Part shown: positions 17,810 to 25,909 of the stretch, piece by piece | Numbering within the stretch: the stretch's first letter is position 1 | How the letters are laid out: every line of letters starts with the position of its first letter | Assembly (NCBI GenBank): GCA_002309575.1 | Contig: DBXP01000035.1 | Coordinates: 1-50,009 of the forward strand | From: a bacterium UBP6_UBA1209 | Lineage (GTDB): Bacteria; UBP6; UBA1177 | DNA length: 50,009 nt | Reading direction: 5' to 3' | Position numbers and translations under genes: made by a program | Notes under the pieces: generated by a model | Databases searched by the model: none | The model's input: the letters and a program-made list of their open reading frames with translations, nothing else | What the model was told of the DNA's origin: nothing

Positions 17810-18754
17810 ATGAAAAAGATTGCAGCTTTGAACATAGACGTGGATCCGCTTATTTGCTACTATGCGATCCACGGTCTTGAATACTCATCGACAGGAGTCG
17901 ATCCGATTTATGCCTTCGGAGTCGGCCGTTTTCTGGATCTTCTCGACAAAAACGGCATCAAGGGGACCTTTTTTATCACGGCGAACGGGTTCAATGACGG
18001 GAATCTCGACATTTTAAGATCGATCGTCGAGCGCGGCCATGAGATCGCCGACCATTCGTTTTCGCACGATTATCAGCTGACCAGGATGACAAAAGAGGGG
18101 ATCCGGCGTGAAATAGAGCAGAATTCCGCTTTTCTGAAGGAGAAGGCCGGGGCTGAGTGCAAGGGGTTCAGAAGTCCGGGCTACAACTCCTCTCCTGACT
18201 TGATCTCTGTAATAAAATCAAATGGTTATATTTATGACTCGTCGCTTTTCCCTTCACCGGCATACTATCTGGCGAAGGCGCTTCTGATTGCCCAGAAGAG
18301 GCTTTTCGGCCACATTTCGAAGTCGTTCATATACTCTTTCGGCGATGCTTTCGGAAGATATACACCTGAATTTATTGATAAAAACGTGAAGGATGTCCAA
18401 AAAACGGGAAATTTTGTCGAGCTTCCGATGACGACTCTGCTCTATCCTGTGGGGATCCCGCTCATCGGCACGTCGATGATAGCCTTCCCGGGCTGGCTTT
18501 TGAATTTCCTGCTGAAGTTGTCGAAGGGACGTGAATTTATAAACATCGAGGCTCACGGGATCGATATGTGCGATGCCGGAGATTCACCTGATTTTGCTCC
18601 TTTGAAATCGCGACAGCCGGACCTTAGTTTCGGACTTGATAGAAAAATAGAGAGATTCCAGCAGGTTATAGATTTTTATAAAAACGAGGGCTTTACTTTC
18701 AAGCGGCTTGATGAGATCGCTGCTGAAAAAATCGCACAGTTAAAAAAGGAGTGA
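17810..18754 (+). CDS. Polysaccharide deacetylase (NodB-homology) family protein
   Basis: A 314-residue NodB-type carbohydrate esterase. Visible motifs are the first aspartate pair IDVD (Asp10, Asp12), the metal-binding HSFSHD (His82, His86) and the RSPGY motif (121-125). A fourth motif may be IEAHGIDM further on. These enzymes remove N- or O-acetyl groups from chitin-like, peptidoglycan or exopolysaccharide chains using a divalent metal. No signal peptide is visible, so it probably works on a cytoplasmic or membrane-proximal intermediate, as do exopolysaccharide-locus members with a DVD motif. It precedes mreB by 91 bases but mreB has its own promoter. Only a weak GGGTTG ribosome binding site is seen. 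Substrate unknown. Confidence 0.88.
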   Translation: MKKIAALNIDVDPLICYYAIHGLEYSSTGVDPIYAFGVGRFLDLLDKNGIKGTFFITANGFNDGNLDILRSIVERGHEIADHSFSHDYQLTRMTKEGIRREIEQNSAFLKEKAGAECKGFRSPGYNSSPDLISVIKSNGYIYDSSLFPSPAYYLAKALLIAQKRLFGHISKSFIYSFGDAFGRYTPEFIDKNVKDVQKTGNFVELPMTTLLYPVGIPLIGTSMIAFPGWLLNFLLKLSKGREFINIEAHGIDMCDAGDSPDFAPLKSRQPDLSFGLDRKIERFQQVIDFYKNEGFTFKRLDEIAAEKIAQLKKE

Positions 18755-18780
18755 AAATTATATTTCTTGAGAGTTGGCTC

Positions 18781-18808
18781 TTTACATTCTGTTTTGTATC
18801 ATTATACT
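18781..18808 (+). promoter_or_regulatory. Predicted sigma70 promoter for mreBC
   Basis: TTTACA (18781-18786), 16 bases, TATACT (18803-18808), 37 bases upstream of the mreB ATG. Close to consensus. Confidence 0.55.
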
Positions 18809-18845
18809 TCATTTTTGTGTTATTTTATAAAATAAGGGTATCAAA

Positions 18846-19886
18846 ATGTTCCATATTGACGATTTGTTATCAGTTTTTACAAGCGATATCGCGATAGATC
18901 TCGGAACAGCAAATACGCTGATTTATGTTAAAGGTGAAGGGATCGTCGGCAACGAACCGAGCGTTGTCGCCGTTCAGGAGAAGGATGCGCGTGGTGCCAA
19001 GTCCGTCAGGGCTGTCGGCAAAGAGGCGAAGGAGATGATCGGTAAGGCTCCGGTCAACATCAGCGTCATCAGACCGCTTCGTGACGGCGTCATCGCGGAC
19101 TTCGACGTGGCTCACCATATGCTGCGTTACTTTATCAGACATGCATACAAGCGCGGAAGCTTCATCAAACCGAGGATCGCGATCGGTGTCCCGTACGGCA
19201 TTACCGAGGTCGAAAAGCGTACGGTCCGCGAGGCTACGCTCGGGGCCGGAGCACGCGAGGTCTTTCTTATCGAACAGCCGATGGCGGCAGCTGTCGGAGC
19301 CAATCTCCCGGTCGCAGATCCGGCCGGAAACATGATCGTCGATATCGGCGGAGGAACGACGGAGGTCGCTGTCATCTCTCTTGCCGGCATCGTCTATTCT
19401 AAATCGGTGAAATCTGCCGGCGACAAGATGGACGAGAGCATTATCGACTACCTCAAAAAGAAGTACAACCTCTCTATCGGCGAGAGAATGGCGGAACAGA
19501 TCAAACTTCACATAGGAAACGCCTATCCGAGCGATAAGCGCGAATTTATGGAGGTCAAGGGTCTTGACCTTGTTGCCGGGGTTCCGAAGACGATCGAAAT
19601 CAACAGCGACGAGGTACGCGAAAGCCTCAGCGAGGTTGTTAAGTCGATAGTTGCGGCGGTAAAAATCGTCCTTGAAAATACGCCTCCCGAACTTGCTGCC
19701 GATATCGTTGACAAAGGAATAGTCCTTGCCGGCGGCGGCGCGCTGCTCAAAAACCTTGACGAGCTTCTGCGCGAAGAGACGAACCTGCCGGTAATCGTTG
19801 CCGAGGATCCGTTGAAATCGGTCGTTATGGGTACCGGAAAGATCCTTGAGGATATCAATCTTCTCAGAACCGTTTCGCTTTACTAG
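18846..19886 (+). CDS. mreB: Rod shape-determining protein MreB
   Basis: A 346-residue bacterial actin homologue that forms membrane-bound filaments steering lateral peptidoglycan synthesis. The ATPase motifs are clear: AIDLGTANT (phosphate 1, residues 16-24), IVDIGGGTTEVAVIS (phosphate 2) and GIVLAGGGALLKNLDELL (adenosine). MreB-specific IRPLRDGVIADFDVA and RIAIGVPYGITEVEKRTV are also present. Length matches the family (about 345). The N-terminal MFHIDDLLSVF helix is the probable membrane anchor. It is followed after 5 bases by mreC. It has its own near-consensus promoter. Its presence indicates a rod-shaped or at least elongating cell. Confidence 0.98.
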   Translation: MFHIDDLLSVFTSDIAIDLGTANTLIYVKGEGIVGNEPSVVAVQEKDARGAKSVRAVGKEAKEMIGKAPVNISVIRPLRDGVIADFDVAHHMLRYFIRHAYKRGSFIKPRIAIGVPYGITEVEKRTVREATLGAGAREVFLIEQPMAAAVGANLPVADPAGNMIVDIGGGTTEVAVISLAGIVYSKSVKSAGDKMDESIIDYLKKKYNLSIGERMAEQIKLHIGNAYPSDKREFMEVKGLDLVAGVPKTIEINSDEVRESLSEVVKSIVAAVKIVLENTPPELAADIVDKGIVLAGGGALLKNLDELLREETNLPVIVAEDPLKSVVMGTGKILEDINLLRTVSLY

Positions 19887-19891
19887 CCGTT

Positions 19892-20719
19892 TTGAACAAA
19901 AAAAAGTTATACAGATTTGTCTTTATAGCATCCTTTGTTCTTCTGCTGATCCTGCCTCAGTTTTTTCTTGAGTACACCTCAAGGTTTTACTTTTTTGACG
20001 ATCTCCAGGTCCTTATCCATGAACAGCTCAGGAATCTGGGCGACGAACTGCGGATCATATCTGATCTGAGGGATGTCGGGCGTCAGAACGCCGAGCTTTC
20101 GAAAACTGTCTCCGAACTGCGCGTCAGGCTGCTTATGAACGAGGCGATAAAGCGCGAAAACGAGGAGCTTTCGAGGCTTCTGAAGCTTAAGGACAGTTAC
20201 GGCAAATACGCGATAATCCCTGCAAAGATCCTGAACTATTCCGAGACGAACCCGAACAGGATCTCTATCGGTTACCCGGAAGAGTACGCAAAGCTCATGG
20301 CGGAAAAATCGACCGTTGTTTCGAGCATGGGGCTCGTCGGGCTTGTGACCTCGTTTTACGCGACCAGAGCAGAGGTCGAGCTTATTTCGTCGAAGAATTT
20401 CACTATTCCCGCTGTTCTTGAGAACCGTGAGGAGTGCACTGCGATCCTGAAGGGGAACGGCCAGTCGCTTTCGATCCATTTCCTGGACAAGGTCTGCAAT
20501 ACGCCTTCAGCCGAGGGAAAGAGGCTCCTCAGCGCGAATCTCAGCGAAAACTATTCGATCCCGTACATTCCGATAGGGATAATCAGCACCCTGCACGACG
20601 ACGAAACAAACATCCTCTTCACCAAGGGAGAGGCGATACCGCTTTTCAAAAAGGGAAAGCTGAACCACATCTTCATCGTTGTCGGCACGAACACAAAAGA
20701 GAATCCGACCATTTTCTAG
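19892..20719 (+). CDS. mreC: Rod shape-determining protein MreC (TTG start)
   Basis: A 275-residue protein with a short cytoplasmic N-terminus (NKKKLYR), one membrane helix (about 9-28), a periplasmic coiled coil (about 45-95, with LRNLGDELR and ENEELSRLLKLK) and a beta-rich domain with the MreC signature VVSSMGLVGLVTSFYATRAEVELIS. It links MreB filaments to the elongasome synthases. The first codon is TTG, five bases after the mreB stop, with no separate ribosome binding site, so initiation is probably coupled to mreB. The first in-frame Met is much later and would remove the membrane anchor. mreD, pbp2 and rodA do not follow: the next gene is a tRNA on the other strand. Confidence 0.92.
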   Translation: MNKKKLYRFVFIASFVLLLILPQFFLEYTSRFYFFDDLQVLIHEQLRNLGDELRIISDLRDVGRQNAELSKTVSELRVRLLMNEAIKRENEELSRLLKLKDSYGKYAIIPAKILNYSETNPNRISIGYPEEYAKLMAEKSTVVSSMGLVGLVTSFYATRAEVELISSKNFTIPAVLENREECTAILKGNGQSLSIHFLDKVCNTPSAEGKRLLSANLSENYSIPYIPIGIISTLHDDETNILFTKGEAIPLFKKGKLNHIFIVVGTNTKENPTIF

Positions 20720-20754
20720 CCGAAACAAAAAAGCTTTAGGGAAAAAATCAAGAT

Positions 20755-20831
20755 TGGTAGCGGGAGAGTGATTCGAACACTCGACCTGCGGGATATGAGT
20801 CCGCTGCTCTAGCCACCTGAGCTATCCCGCC
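20755..20831 (-). tRNA. tRNA with CAT anticodon (probably elongator tRNA-Met; tRNA-Ile2 possible)
   Basis: The 77-nt cloverleaf on the minus strand is complete, including an encoded CCA (20757-20755). The acceptor stem GGCGGGA/TCCCGCT closes with a G1-U72 wobble. The D arm is GCTC...GAGC and the T arm GAGTG-TTCGAAT-CACTC, with discriminator A73. The anticodon loop CTCATAT gives CAT. It is not an initiator: there is no C1-A72 mismatch and no GGG/CCC at the base of the anticodon stem. The anticodon stem is GCGGA/CCCGC, so position 31-39 is an A-C mismatch, which is unusual. Methionine versus lysidine-modified isoleucine identity cannot be decided by eye. Confidence 0.95.
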
Positions 20832-20847
20832 ACACAGGACGGCGGGC

Positions 20848-20875
20848 ATAATAGTAATTTTTTATTGCTTGTCAA
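20848..20875 (-). promoter_or_regulatory. Near-perfect sigma70 promoter for the CAT tRNA
   Basis: Minus strand TTGACA (20875-20870, exact consensus), 16-base spacer, TATTAT (20853-20848), 16 bases before the tRNA 5' end. A GC-rich stretch (GCCCGCCGTCC) between the -10 and the tRNA could be a stringent discriminator. Confidence 0.75.
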
Positions 20876-20950
20876 AAAAAATGTTGCGTGTAGTATCTGT
20901 TTGTTATTTTTTTTGTGTTTTTTCACAACAACAAATTTTTGGAGGAAAAA

Positions 20951-21328
20951 ATGAAAAAGATCATCAGTTCGAAATCGGCTCCTGCGGCGATCGGACCTTA
21001 CAGCCAGGCAGTGGAGGCAAACGGAATGCTTTTTATCTCGGGGCAGCTTCCGATCGATGTCGCGACAGGCGCTTTTGTCGAAGGCGGAGTAAAGGAGCAG
21101 ACCAGAAAATCACTCGAAAATATCGGGGCGATCCTCAGCGAAGCGGGGATGGGTTTTGAAAATGTCGTAAAGACGACGGTTTTTCTGAACGACATGAACG
21201 ATTTCGCCGCTATGAATGAAGTTTATGCGACTTTTTTTACCTCAGATTGTCCGGCACGCGCAGCTTTTCAGGTCGTAAAGCTTCCCAAGGGGGCGCTTGT
21301 CGAGATCGAAGCTATAGCTGCGAAGTAG
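20951..21328 (+). CDS. ridA: RidA family 2-iminobutanoate/2-iminopropanoate deaminase
   Basis: A 125-residue YjgF/YER057c/UK114 protein. It hydrolyses reactive enamine/imine intermediates released by PLP enzymes such as threonine dehydratase. Family signatures are APAAIGPYSQAVEANGMLFI near the N-terminus, FISGQLPID, and the C-terminal CPARAAFQVVKLPKGALVEI, which includes the catalytic Arg (of the PARA segment) and the Glu before IEAIA. The start chosen (MKKIISS) has a perfect GGAGG-AAAAA ribosome binding site; a Met 12 codons upstream does not. Members form cytosolic trimers. It is followed after 7 bases by a small lipoprotein gene. Confidence 0.95.
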   Translation: MKKIISSKSAPAAIGPYSQAVEANGMLFISGQLPIDVATGAFVEGGVKEQTRKSLENIGAILSEAGMGFENVVKTTVFLNDMNDFAAMNEVYATFFTSDCPARAAFQVVKLPKGALVEIEAIAAK

Positions 21329-21335
21329 GAGAGTT

Positions 21336-22028
21336 ATGAAGAGGATTTTACCTGTTTTACTTTTTGCCCTCCTTCTTGCGGTTTCGTGTACTTCAGTCCC
21401 GAAAAGGACGATCGACACCTCCGCGGAATACGATTTCAAGCCGGCGAAATTCGAGCTTAATCCGCAGAACACAGTCTTTTCCGCCGAGGGGAGCGTTACG
21501 ATGTGGCTCAATGTCCCGCAGTACAAGGGGCGTTTCAACGGCGATTACGAGATCCTTTCCGCATCTCCCGAAACATGGCGGATGATGATCACCGGACCGT
21601 TCAATATGGCTGTCGCGACTGTCATAATCAAAGGTGAGACCGCCGATATCTTTCATGAAGGCAAGTGGGACAAGGGGCCGTGGAGCGCGATTTCAAAGGA
21701 GCTTTTCAACGCCGAAATCGACGGCAACCTGCTCTCTCTGATGCTGGGCGGGCGCTTCAGGTTCGACGGCTTGTGCGCTGACCGGAGTGACGGAGAGCAG
21801 CTCTGCAAAACCGGGCGGACATTCTATAAAATCAAAAACGGCGAGGTCGTCGAGGTAGCGAGCGGCGAGCTCTATATCATCAACGAAAAGCCGGGCTGGC
21901 ACGGGATCCACAAATCAAAAAACGCCTTTATCTTCAAGAACAAAAAATTCACAAATGTTGAAAATTTCGAGGATTCGCTCTTCGAAGTCCCGAAAGAGGA
22001 CGAAAAGGACGAGTTCGACGAGCTTTAA
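21336..22028 (+). CDS. Predicted lipoprotein of unknown function
   Basis: A 230-residue protein with an AGGAGAG ribosome binding site, signal peptide and lipobox AVSC (Cys18). Unlike the other lipoproteins in the window it has no long acidic spacer after the cysteine. The mature part is predicted to be mostly beta: alternating hydrophobic strands such as FSAEGSVTMWLNVPQYKGRF, WRMMITGPFNMAVATVIIKG and GELYIINEKP, ending in an acidic tail. The strand pattern and the MMITGPFN segment recall LolB/DUF4292-like half-barrels that bind lipoproteins or lipids, but that is only a resemblance of shape. It is cotranscribed with ridA and converges on the next gene with 6 bases between the stops. Confidence 0.72.
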   Translation: MKRILPVLLFALLLAVSCTSVPKRTIDTSAEYDFKPAKFELNPQNTVFSAEGSVTMWLNVPQYKGRFNGDYEILSASPETWRMMITGPFNMAVATVIIKGETADIFHEGKWDKGPWSAISKELFNAEIDGNLLSLMLGGRFRFDGLCADRSDGEQLCKTGRTFYKIKNGEVVEVASGELYIINEKPGWHGIHKSKNAFIFKNKKFTNVENFEDSLFEVPKEDEKDEFDEL

Positions 22029-22034
22029 AAAAGC

Positions 22035-23234
22035 CTAAAGGACCGGGCAGGTCCCGGGATAATCTTCAAGGATCGGAGCTACATCGCCGCCGAGAGGCTC
22101 GAAATTGGCCGGGCTGTAGAGCGGAAGGCTGCCGGTGATCCTGATTTTGCCGTTTGAGCCTGTCGATGCGCTGAAGTCCGAAAGAGCGAGCTCGCCGTAT
22201 CCGAAGGCGTGGATGCACTTCGGTGCCCCTACCGACCAGTTAGCTTCGAGGACTCTGAACATGATGTCATCCTTGCCAAGGCCGATTTTCAGCGTGCCGT
22301 TGGATGCCGAGACCGGAATGTCGATGTCGGCGACAAGGACCTCGGGAAGCTCTGCGCCGTAAGCGAAAAATCTCTGGCTGACGGAGATGTACTGAGCGCC
22401 GTCCGTGCCGGTGTGAAGTACCGCAAGGTAGAGGCTTTCGTCCTCTTCAGCCGCCGACGGAACGAAACTTCCGCCTGCAAGCGTGCCTGTCGCAAAGTAT
22501 CCGTCGGTGTACAGGTCGGTGTTGTCGTAGTCAAATGCTTCGCCGGGAGCCATGATGTAGTTTATCCTGATGTCGACGTTAAGGTTTCCGTACGGTGCAG
22601 AATAGCTTGTGTTCGCAGGACCGGGGAATTTGAAGCCGCAGTCTGCCATGAGCTGTTTGCAGTGATCTTTCGCGCAGTTGTAGTATTCGAGCGGATCCTC
22701 GATGCCGGGGCAGTTTTCGCTGATGCAGCCTGCCATCGCCTGATAGCTGAGTTTCCCGCCGTCGGTCGCGTTTTCGTAACATCCGAGCGAACACTCTTCG
22801 CTTTCACATTCGTCCATGCATTCAGAGATGCTGCGGCAGGATTCCGCGTCCTGACTTGATGTCCCTGAATCGCCGGTATCTGAACCGGTATCTGAACCGG
22901 TATCTGAACCTGTATCTGAGCCGGTGTCTGAGCCGGTGTCTGAGCCTGTGTCTGAACCAGTGTCGGAACCTGTGTCTGAACCAGTGTCTGAACCAGTGTC
23001 GGTGCCAGTATCTGAACCAGTGTCTGAACCAGTGTCGGAACCTGTGTCTGAGCCTGTATCTGCGCCGGTGTCTGACACGGTATCCGAGCCTGAGTCTCCG
23101 GCCGTATCTCCTGAATCGGATCCGGTATCAGTTACGGAATCTCCCGTATCGACAGTCTCTTCGTCGTCGTCCGAGCCGCAGGAAACAAAGAAAACAAGTG
23201 CAAAAAGTGCAAATAAAAGTGACAGTTTTTTCAT
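22035..23234 (-). CDS. Lipoprotein with a 17-unit Asp-Thr-Gly-Ser repeat spacer
   Basis: A 399-residue protein starting at MKKLSLL behind a GGAGGATCTC site; upstream Met codons lack one. Lipobox FVSC (Cys19) is followed by an acidic stretch and about 17 consecutive DTGS-type tetrapeptides. Next comes a compact cysteine-rich domain (about ten Cys between CRSISECMDECESEECSLGC and CKQLMADCGF), which looks like a small disulphide-stapled helical module. A beta-rich C-terminal domain (about 190-399) with no recognised family follows. The spacer would be flexible, negatively charged and a candidate for O-glycosylation on Thr/Ser. It probably displays the head domain away from the membrane. Function unknown. 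Next minus-strand neighbour is another lipoprotein with its own promoter. Confidence 0.82.
   Translation of the reverse strand: MKKLSLLFALFALVFFVSCGSDDDEETVDTGDSVTDTGSDSGDTAGDSGSDTVSDTGADTGSDTGSDTGSDTGSDTGTDTGSDTGSDTGSDTGSDTGSDTGSDTGSDTGSDTGSDTGSDTGDSGTSSQDAESCRSISECMDECESEECSLGCYENATDGGKLSYQAMAGCISENCPGIEDPLEYYNCAKDHCKQLMADCGFKFPGPANTSYSAPYGNLNVDIRINYIMAPGEAFDYDNTDLYTDGYFATGTLAGGSFVPSAAEEDESLYLAVLHTGTDGAQYISVSQRFFAYGAELPEVLVADIDIPVSASNGTLKIGLGKDDIMFRVLEANWSVGAPKCIHAFGYGELALSDFSASTGSNGKIRITGSLPLYSPANFEPLGGDVAPILEDYPGTCPVL
22872..23075. repeat. 12-bp minisatellite, 17 units, inside the DTGS lipoprotein gene
   Basis: Seventeen head-to-tail 12-bp units of the pattern RCCNGTRTCTGA (plus strand), each encoding one DTGS-type tetrapeptide on the minus strand. 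Units differ mostly at third-codon positions. Changes in copy number stay in frame, so length can vary without loss of the protein. Confidence 0.93.
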
Positions 23235-23266
23235 GAGATCCTCCAAAAAAAAGTTAAAAACGTAAA

Positions 23267-23294
23267 ATTTTATTGAGGTTGAAACAAAAGACAA
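23267..23294 (-). promoter_or_regulatory. Predicted sigma70 promoter for the DTGS lipoprotein gene
   Basis: Minus strand TTGTCT (23294-23289), 16 bases, TAAAAT (23272-23267), 32 bases before the ATG. It lies in the short gap after the stop of the upstream lipoprotein gene. Confidence 0.45.
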
Positions 23295-23309
23295 AAAAGT
23301 GTGCGGATT

Positions 23310-25049
23310 TTAATACTGGTCAGTTCCAGCTTTTGCCGGCTCTGGCAGCCATTTGAAGCCGTCGAGAAGAACTGTCGAATCCCACGAGTGGTCAGGGCCG
23401 TAGGGGACTGTTCCCTGTTCCCAGAGCGCGAGCCTCAGGGTGATCGTTTCGCCCGGAACTACGTTGCCGCGTGTCGTGAGCCATCCTGTCCCGCCGTTTT
23501 TCGGCGAGAAGACGTCAAAGCCAGTCCCGTCGATAAGCGAGCCGTTCGTGCAGTATGACGAGAAACTGTAGTCGCTGTTCTGGTAACATGCGGTGAAGAG
23601 CCCTTCCGGAGCAAGATCTACACCCACGAAGTTGCCGTTGTAGTCTTTTGCAAGGTTTTTGTCGTACGGATTCTGGAACTCGTCGTTAGGATAGGTCGTG
23701 TTGTGTTCCGAATCGAGCAGAGCGATGAAAAAGTCGTTGTAGTTGTCCGGGGCGCAGACCGTGCTCGGATATTCGACCGAGAAGAAGAAGAGGTTGAACT
23801 CAAATGCTCTTGCGTTCATCGGCGCCTTGATTTTGAGAGTCAGCATTATCGGATCCTGGACCGACGGTATGGTTTTGCCTTCGCACTGGTTCGTAAGACC
23901 GTCCTGGACAGCCGTTCCTCCGCATGTCGGAGACTTCGGGATCGTGCAGTTCGGCATCATGTTTATCCAGTCTGACGGGATCTTGCTCGCCGTTTTCATA
24001 TCGCCTGCTTTAAGGGTCGCGACCGAGGCGTCTTTTGTAGGTTTGTTCCATGGACCCGTTGAAAGAACCGCTATTTTCGAACCCTCTTTCGGAGTAATAT
24101 TGTTGCCGAATTTAGTGGCTGCCGCGAAAGTTTTGTATTTGTTGTCATAGTAAGGCATAGACAAACTTTGTCTGTTGCTTTTTGACGAAGTGCAGGTACT
24201 GCCGATGCCGAACAGTCCGCCCTCGTCGCAGTCTTCGCCGTTGTCTGCGATATTTTCGACCACAGGTTCCCCGGCAAGCGAAATTTCAGCCGAAACAAGC
24301 TGGTCTCCGCAGATCCCCATCGCGTGGGCAAGTTTCACAGCATTTCCAGAATAGTCTCCGACAACAAGATCTTCGTCCTCGCTGTCGCATGAATTAGATT
24401 CGTCGGTTTGACCGTCGCAGTTGTTGTCAATGCCGTCGCCGGACATCTCGTATGCGCCGGGATGAATGTTCACCGGGTCGTAGCCCGAGCACTGAGAAGC
24501 GGTTTCGCAGCAGTCAGTGCAGGCCCCGTATCCGTCGCCGTCGAAGTCTGTTCCGTCGTCGACAACCCCGTTGCAGTCATCGTCGATGTTGTTGCTGCAG
24601 AGTTCATTTCCGATCTCGTTCTTCGGCTGGACCTCGCCGATGCACGGCCCCCAGGAGTTGTCCTCTTTGCATGTCCTGACACCCGCCTTGCAGGCGCCGA
24701 CATCCCTGGTGCCTTCCGGTCCGCTGTAGGGGCAGACCTGCTGTTTGCCGGGTGTGCAGCTGCCGGTAATAGGATCGTCAGGGTCTTCAGATGGTTCTGA
24801 CGGAGTGCCAGTATCGCTGCCGGTGTCGGAAGAATGGCCTGAGTCTCCGCTGTCGGGTGTTCCGGTATCTCCGCCGCTGTTTCCCGGTTCGCACAAGCCT
24901 GAGAACTGGTTGCAGTTCCAGCCTATCGGGCAGTCCGCAACGCTTGTGCACTGCTGGCCTTCATGCTGGTCTTCGCCTGAATCCGGATCTTCTCCGCAGG
25001 CAGTCAGAAAAATAAACGGGATCGCAAAGAGGAGGTTGAGATATTTCAT
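23310..25049 (-). CDS. Lipoprotein with MopE-type metal-binding motif and choice-of-anchor L domain
   Basis: A 579-residue protein. The start MKYLNLL (fifth codon of the longest frame) is preferred because GGAG lies 7 bases before it. Lipobox LTAC (Cys18), then a short cysteine module (CTSVADCPIGWNC) and an acidic spacer. Residues about 148-218 carry the putative metal-binding motif seen in MopE-like proteins: CSNNIDDDCNGVVDD, DFDGDGYG and DGIDNNCDGQTDE, rich in Asp/Asn ligands likely to bind calcium or copper. The rest (about 228-575) matches choice-of-anchor L proteins, with FEFNLFFFSVEYP and YNDFFIALL. That domain is usually anchored at the surface by variable C-terminal signals, but here the lipid anchor is N-terminal. 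Adhesion or ligand binding is likely; no enzyme motif is seen. Confidence 0.87.
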   Translation of the reverse strand: MKYLNLLFAIPFIFLTACGEDPDSGEDQHEGQQCTSVADCPIGWNCNQFSGLCEPGNSGGDTGTPDSGDSGHSSDTGSDTGTPSEPSEDPDDPITGSCTPGKQQVCPYSGPEGTRDVGACKAGVRTCKEDNSWGPCIGEVQPKNEIGNELCSNNIDDDCNGVVDDGTDFDGDGYGACTDCCETASQCSGYDPVNIHPGAYEMSGDGIDNNCDGQTDESNSCDSEDEDLVVGDYSGNAVKLAHAMGICGDQLVSAEISLAGEPVVENIADNGEDCDEGGLFGIGSTCTSSKSNRQSLSMPYYDNKYKTFAAATKFGNNITPKEGSKIAVLSTGPWNKPTKDASVATLKAGDMKTASKIPSDWINMMPNCTIPKSPTCGGTAVQDGLTNQCEGKTIPSVQDPIMLTLKIKAPMNARAFEFNLFFFSVEYPSTVCAPDNYNDFFIALLDSEHNTTYPNDEFQNPYDKNLAKDYNGNFVGVDLAPEGLFTACYQNSDYSFSSYCTNGSLIDGTGFDVFSPKNGGTGWLTTRGNVVPGETITLRLALWEQGTVPYGPDHSWDSTVLLDGFKWLPEPAKAGTDQY

Positions 25050-25084
25050 ATGGTTCTCCAAAAAAATAACAAATAATTGCTAAA

Positions 25085-25112
25085 ATTATATGGATTTAAG
25101 CGTTAAATGCAA
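25085..25112 (-). promoter_or_regulatory. Predicted sigma70 promoter for the choice-of-anchor L lipoprotein
   Basis: Minus strand TTGCAT (25112-25107), 16-base spacer, perfect TATAAT (25090-25085), 35 bases upstream of the ATG. It begins only 24 bases past the coaX stop, so it separates the lipoprotein from the panC operon. Confidence 0.6.
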
Positions 25113-25136
25113 TACGGAAACGGTAAATCCGTCTGT

Positions 25137-25898
25137 TCAGCGGTTCAAATTAGCGATGATGTTGAGTCCGTCGAGGGTGAGATCGCGGTCGTATTCCGTG
25201 ATATAGTCCGAAGCTGTCGCCATTGCGCCTGCAAGTCCGCCTGTCGCAATGACCTTCGGTTTGAAGTCTACCTCCTTCAGCGACTCCTTGATCACGCGGT
25301 CGACCATTCCGACAAAGCCGTAAAAGATACCGCTTTTTAGTCCGTCGAGAGTCGATTTCCCGATGGCGAGCTGAGGCCTGTCGAGCTCGATCCGCGGGAG
25401 TTTCGCAGTCTTTGCCGAGATCGCCTCCATCGAGATCATTACACCTGGCATGATCGCTCCTCCGAGATATTCGCGCTGCGGCGAAACGACATCAAGCGTG
25501 ATAGCCGTCCCTGAATCGATGATGAATGCGCCGCCTTCGAGCTTTGCCGCACAGGCTGCCGCGTTGGCTATCCTGTCTGCGCCGAGTTCTGCCGGATTGC
25601 CGATTTTTATCGTGATCCCGGTCTTTACGGAGTGGGTGAGAAATAGCGGCTTTATGCCCAGAAAATCGATGGTGAAGCGCTCCCATGCATGGTTCCAGGT
25701 CGGAACGACAGAGCTGATAATACAAAAGTCTATCTCCTTGACGTCGATTCCTGAAAAGTGAAGAAGCGCGAATATTTTCGAAGAGATATCGTCAACAGTA
25801 AGATGTCTGTCGGTCGCGATCCTCCAGCGCTTGACAAGCTGGCCGTTGTAGAGTCCGATTACAGTGTTGCTGTTTCCGATATCAACGACAAAGTTCAT
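25137..25898 (-). CDS. coaX: Type III pantothenate kinase
   Basis: A 253-residue ASKHA-fold kinase that phosphorylates pantothenate, the first step of coenzyme A synthesis. Motifs: phosphate-binding VVDIGNSNT near the N-terminus, NPAELGADRIANAAA (about 101-115, with the catalytic Asp107) and the second phosphate motif IDSGTAITLD (127-136), followed by GGAIMPG. A start at MNFVVDI has a GGAGG site; the in-frame Met five codons earlier would overlap mltG. It is the last gene of panC-folK-der-mltG-coaX. The operon thus holds both pantothenate synthesis (panC) and its phosphorylation. Type III kinases are not inhibited by CoA and need a monovalent cation. Confidence 0.96.
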   Translation of the reverse strand: MNFVVDIGNSNTVIGLYNGQLVKRWRIATDRHLTVDDISSKIFALLHFSGIDVKEIDFCIISSVVPTWNHAWERFTIDFLGIKPLFLTHSVKTGITIKIGNPAELGADRIANAAACAAKLEGGAFIIDSGTAITLDVVSPQREYLGGAIMPGVMISMEAISAKTAKLPRIELDRPQLAIGKSTLDGLKSGIFYGFVGMVDRVIKESLKEVDFKPKVIATGGLAGAMATASDYITEYDRDLTLDGLNIIANLNR

Positions 25899-25909
25899 TT
25901 TTCCTCCGG

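Noticed and set aside
22924..23265. Plus-strand frame of 113 codons made of repeated SEPV units
   Set aside because: It is the antisense of the DTGS minisatellite; the repeat keeps several frames open. No ribosome binding site, and the minus strand has a lipobox signal peptide.
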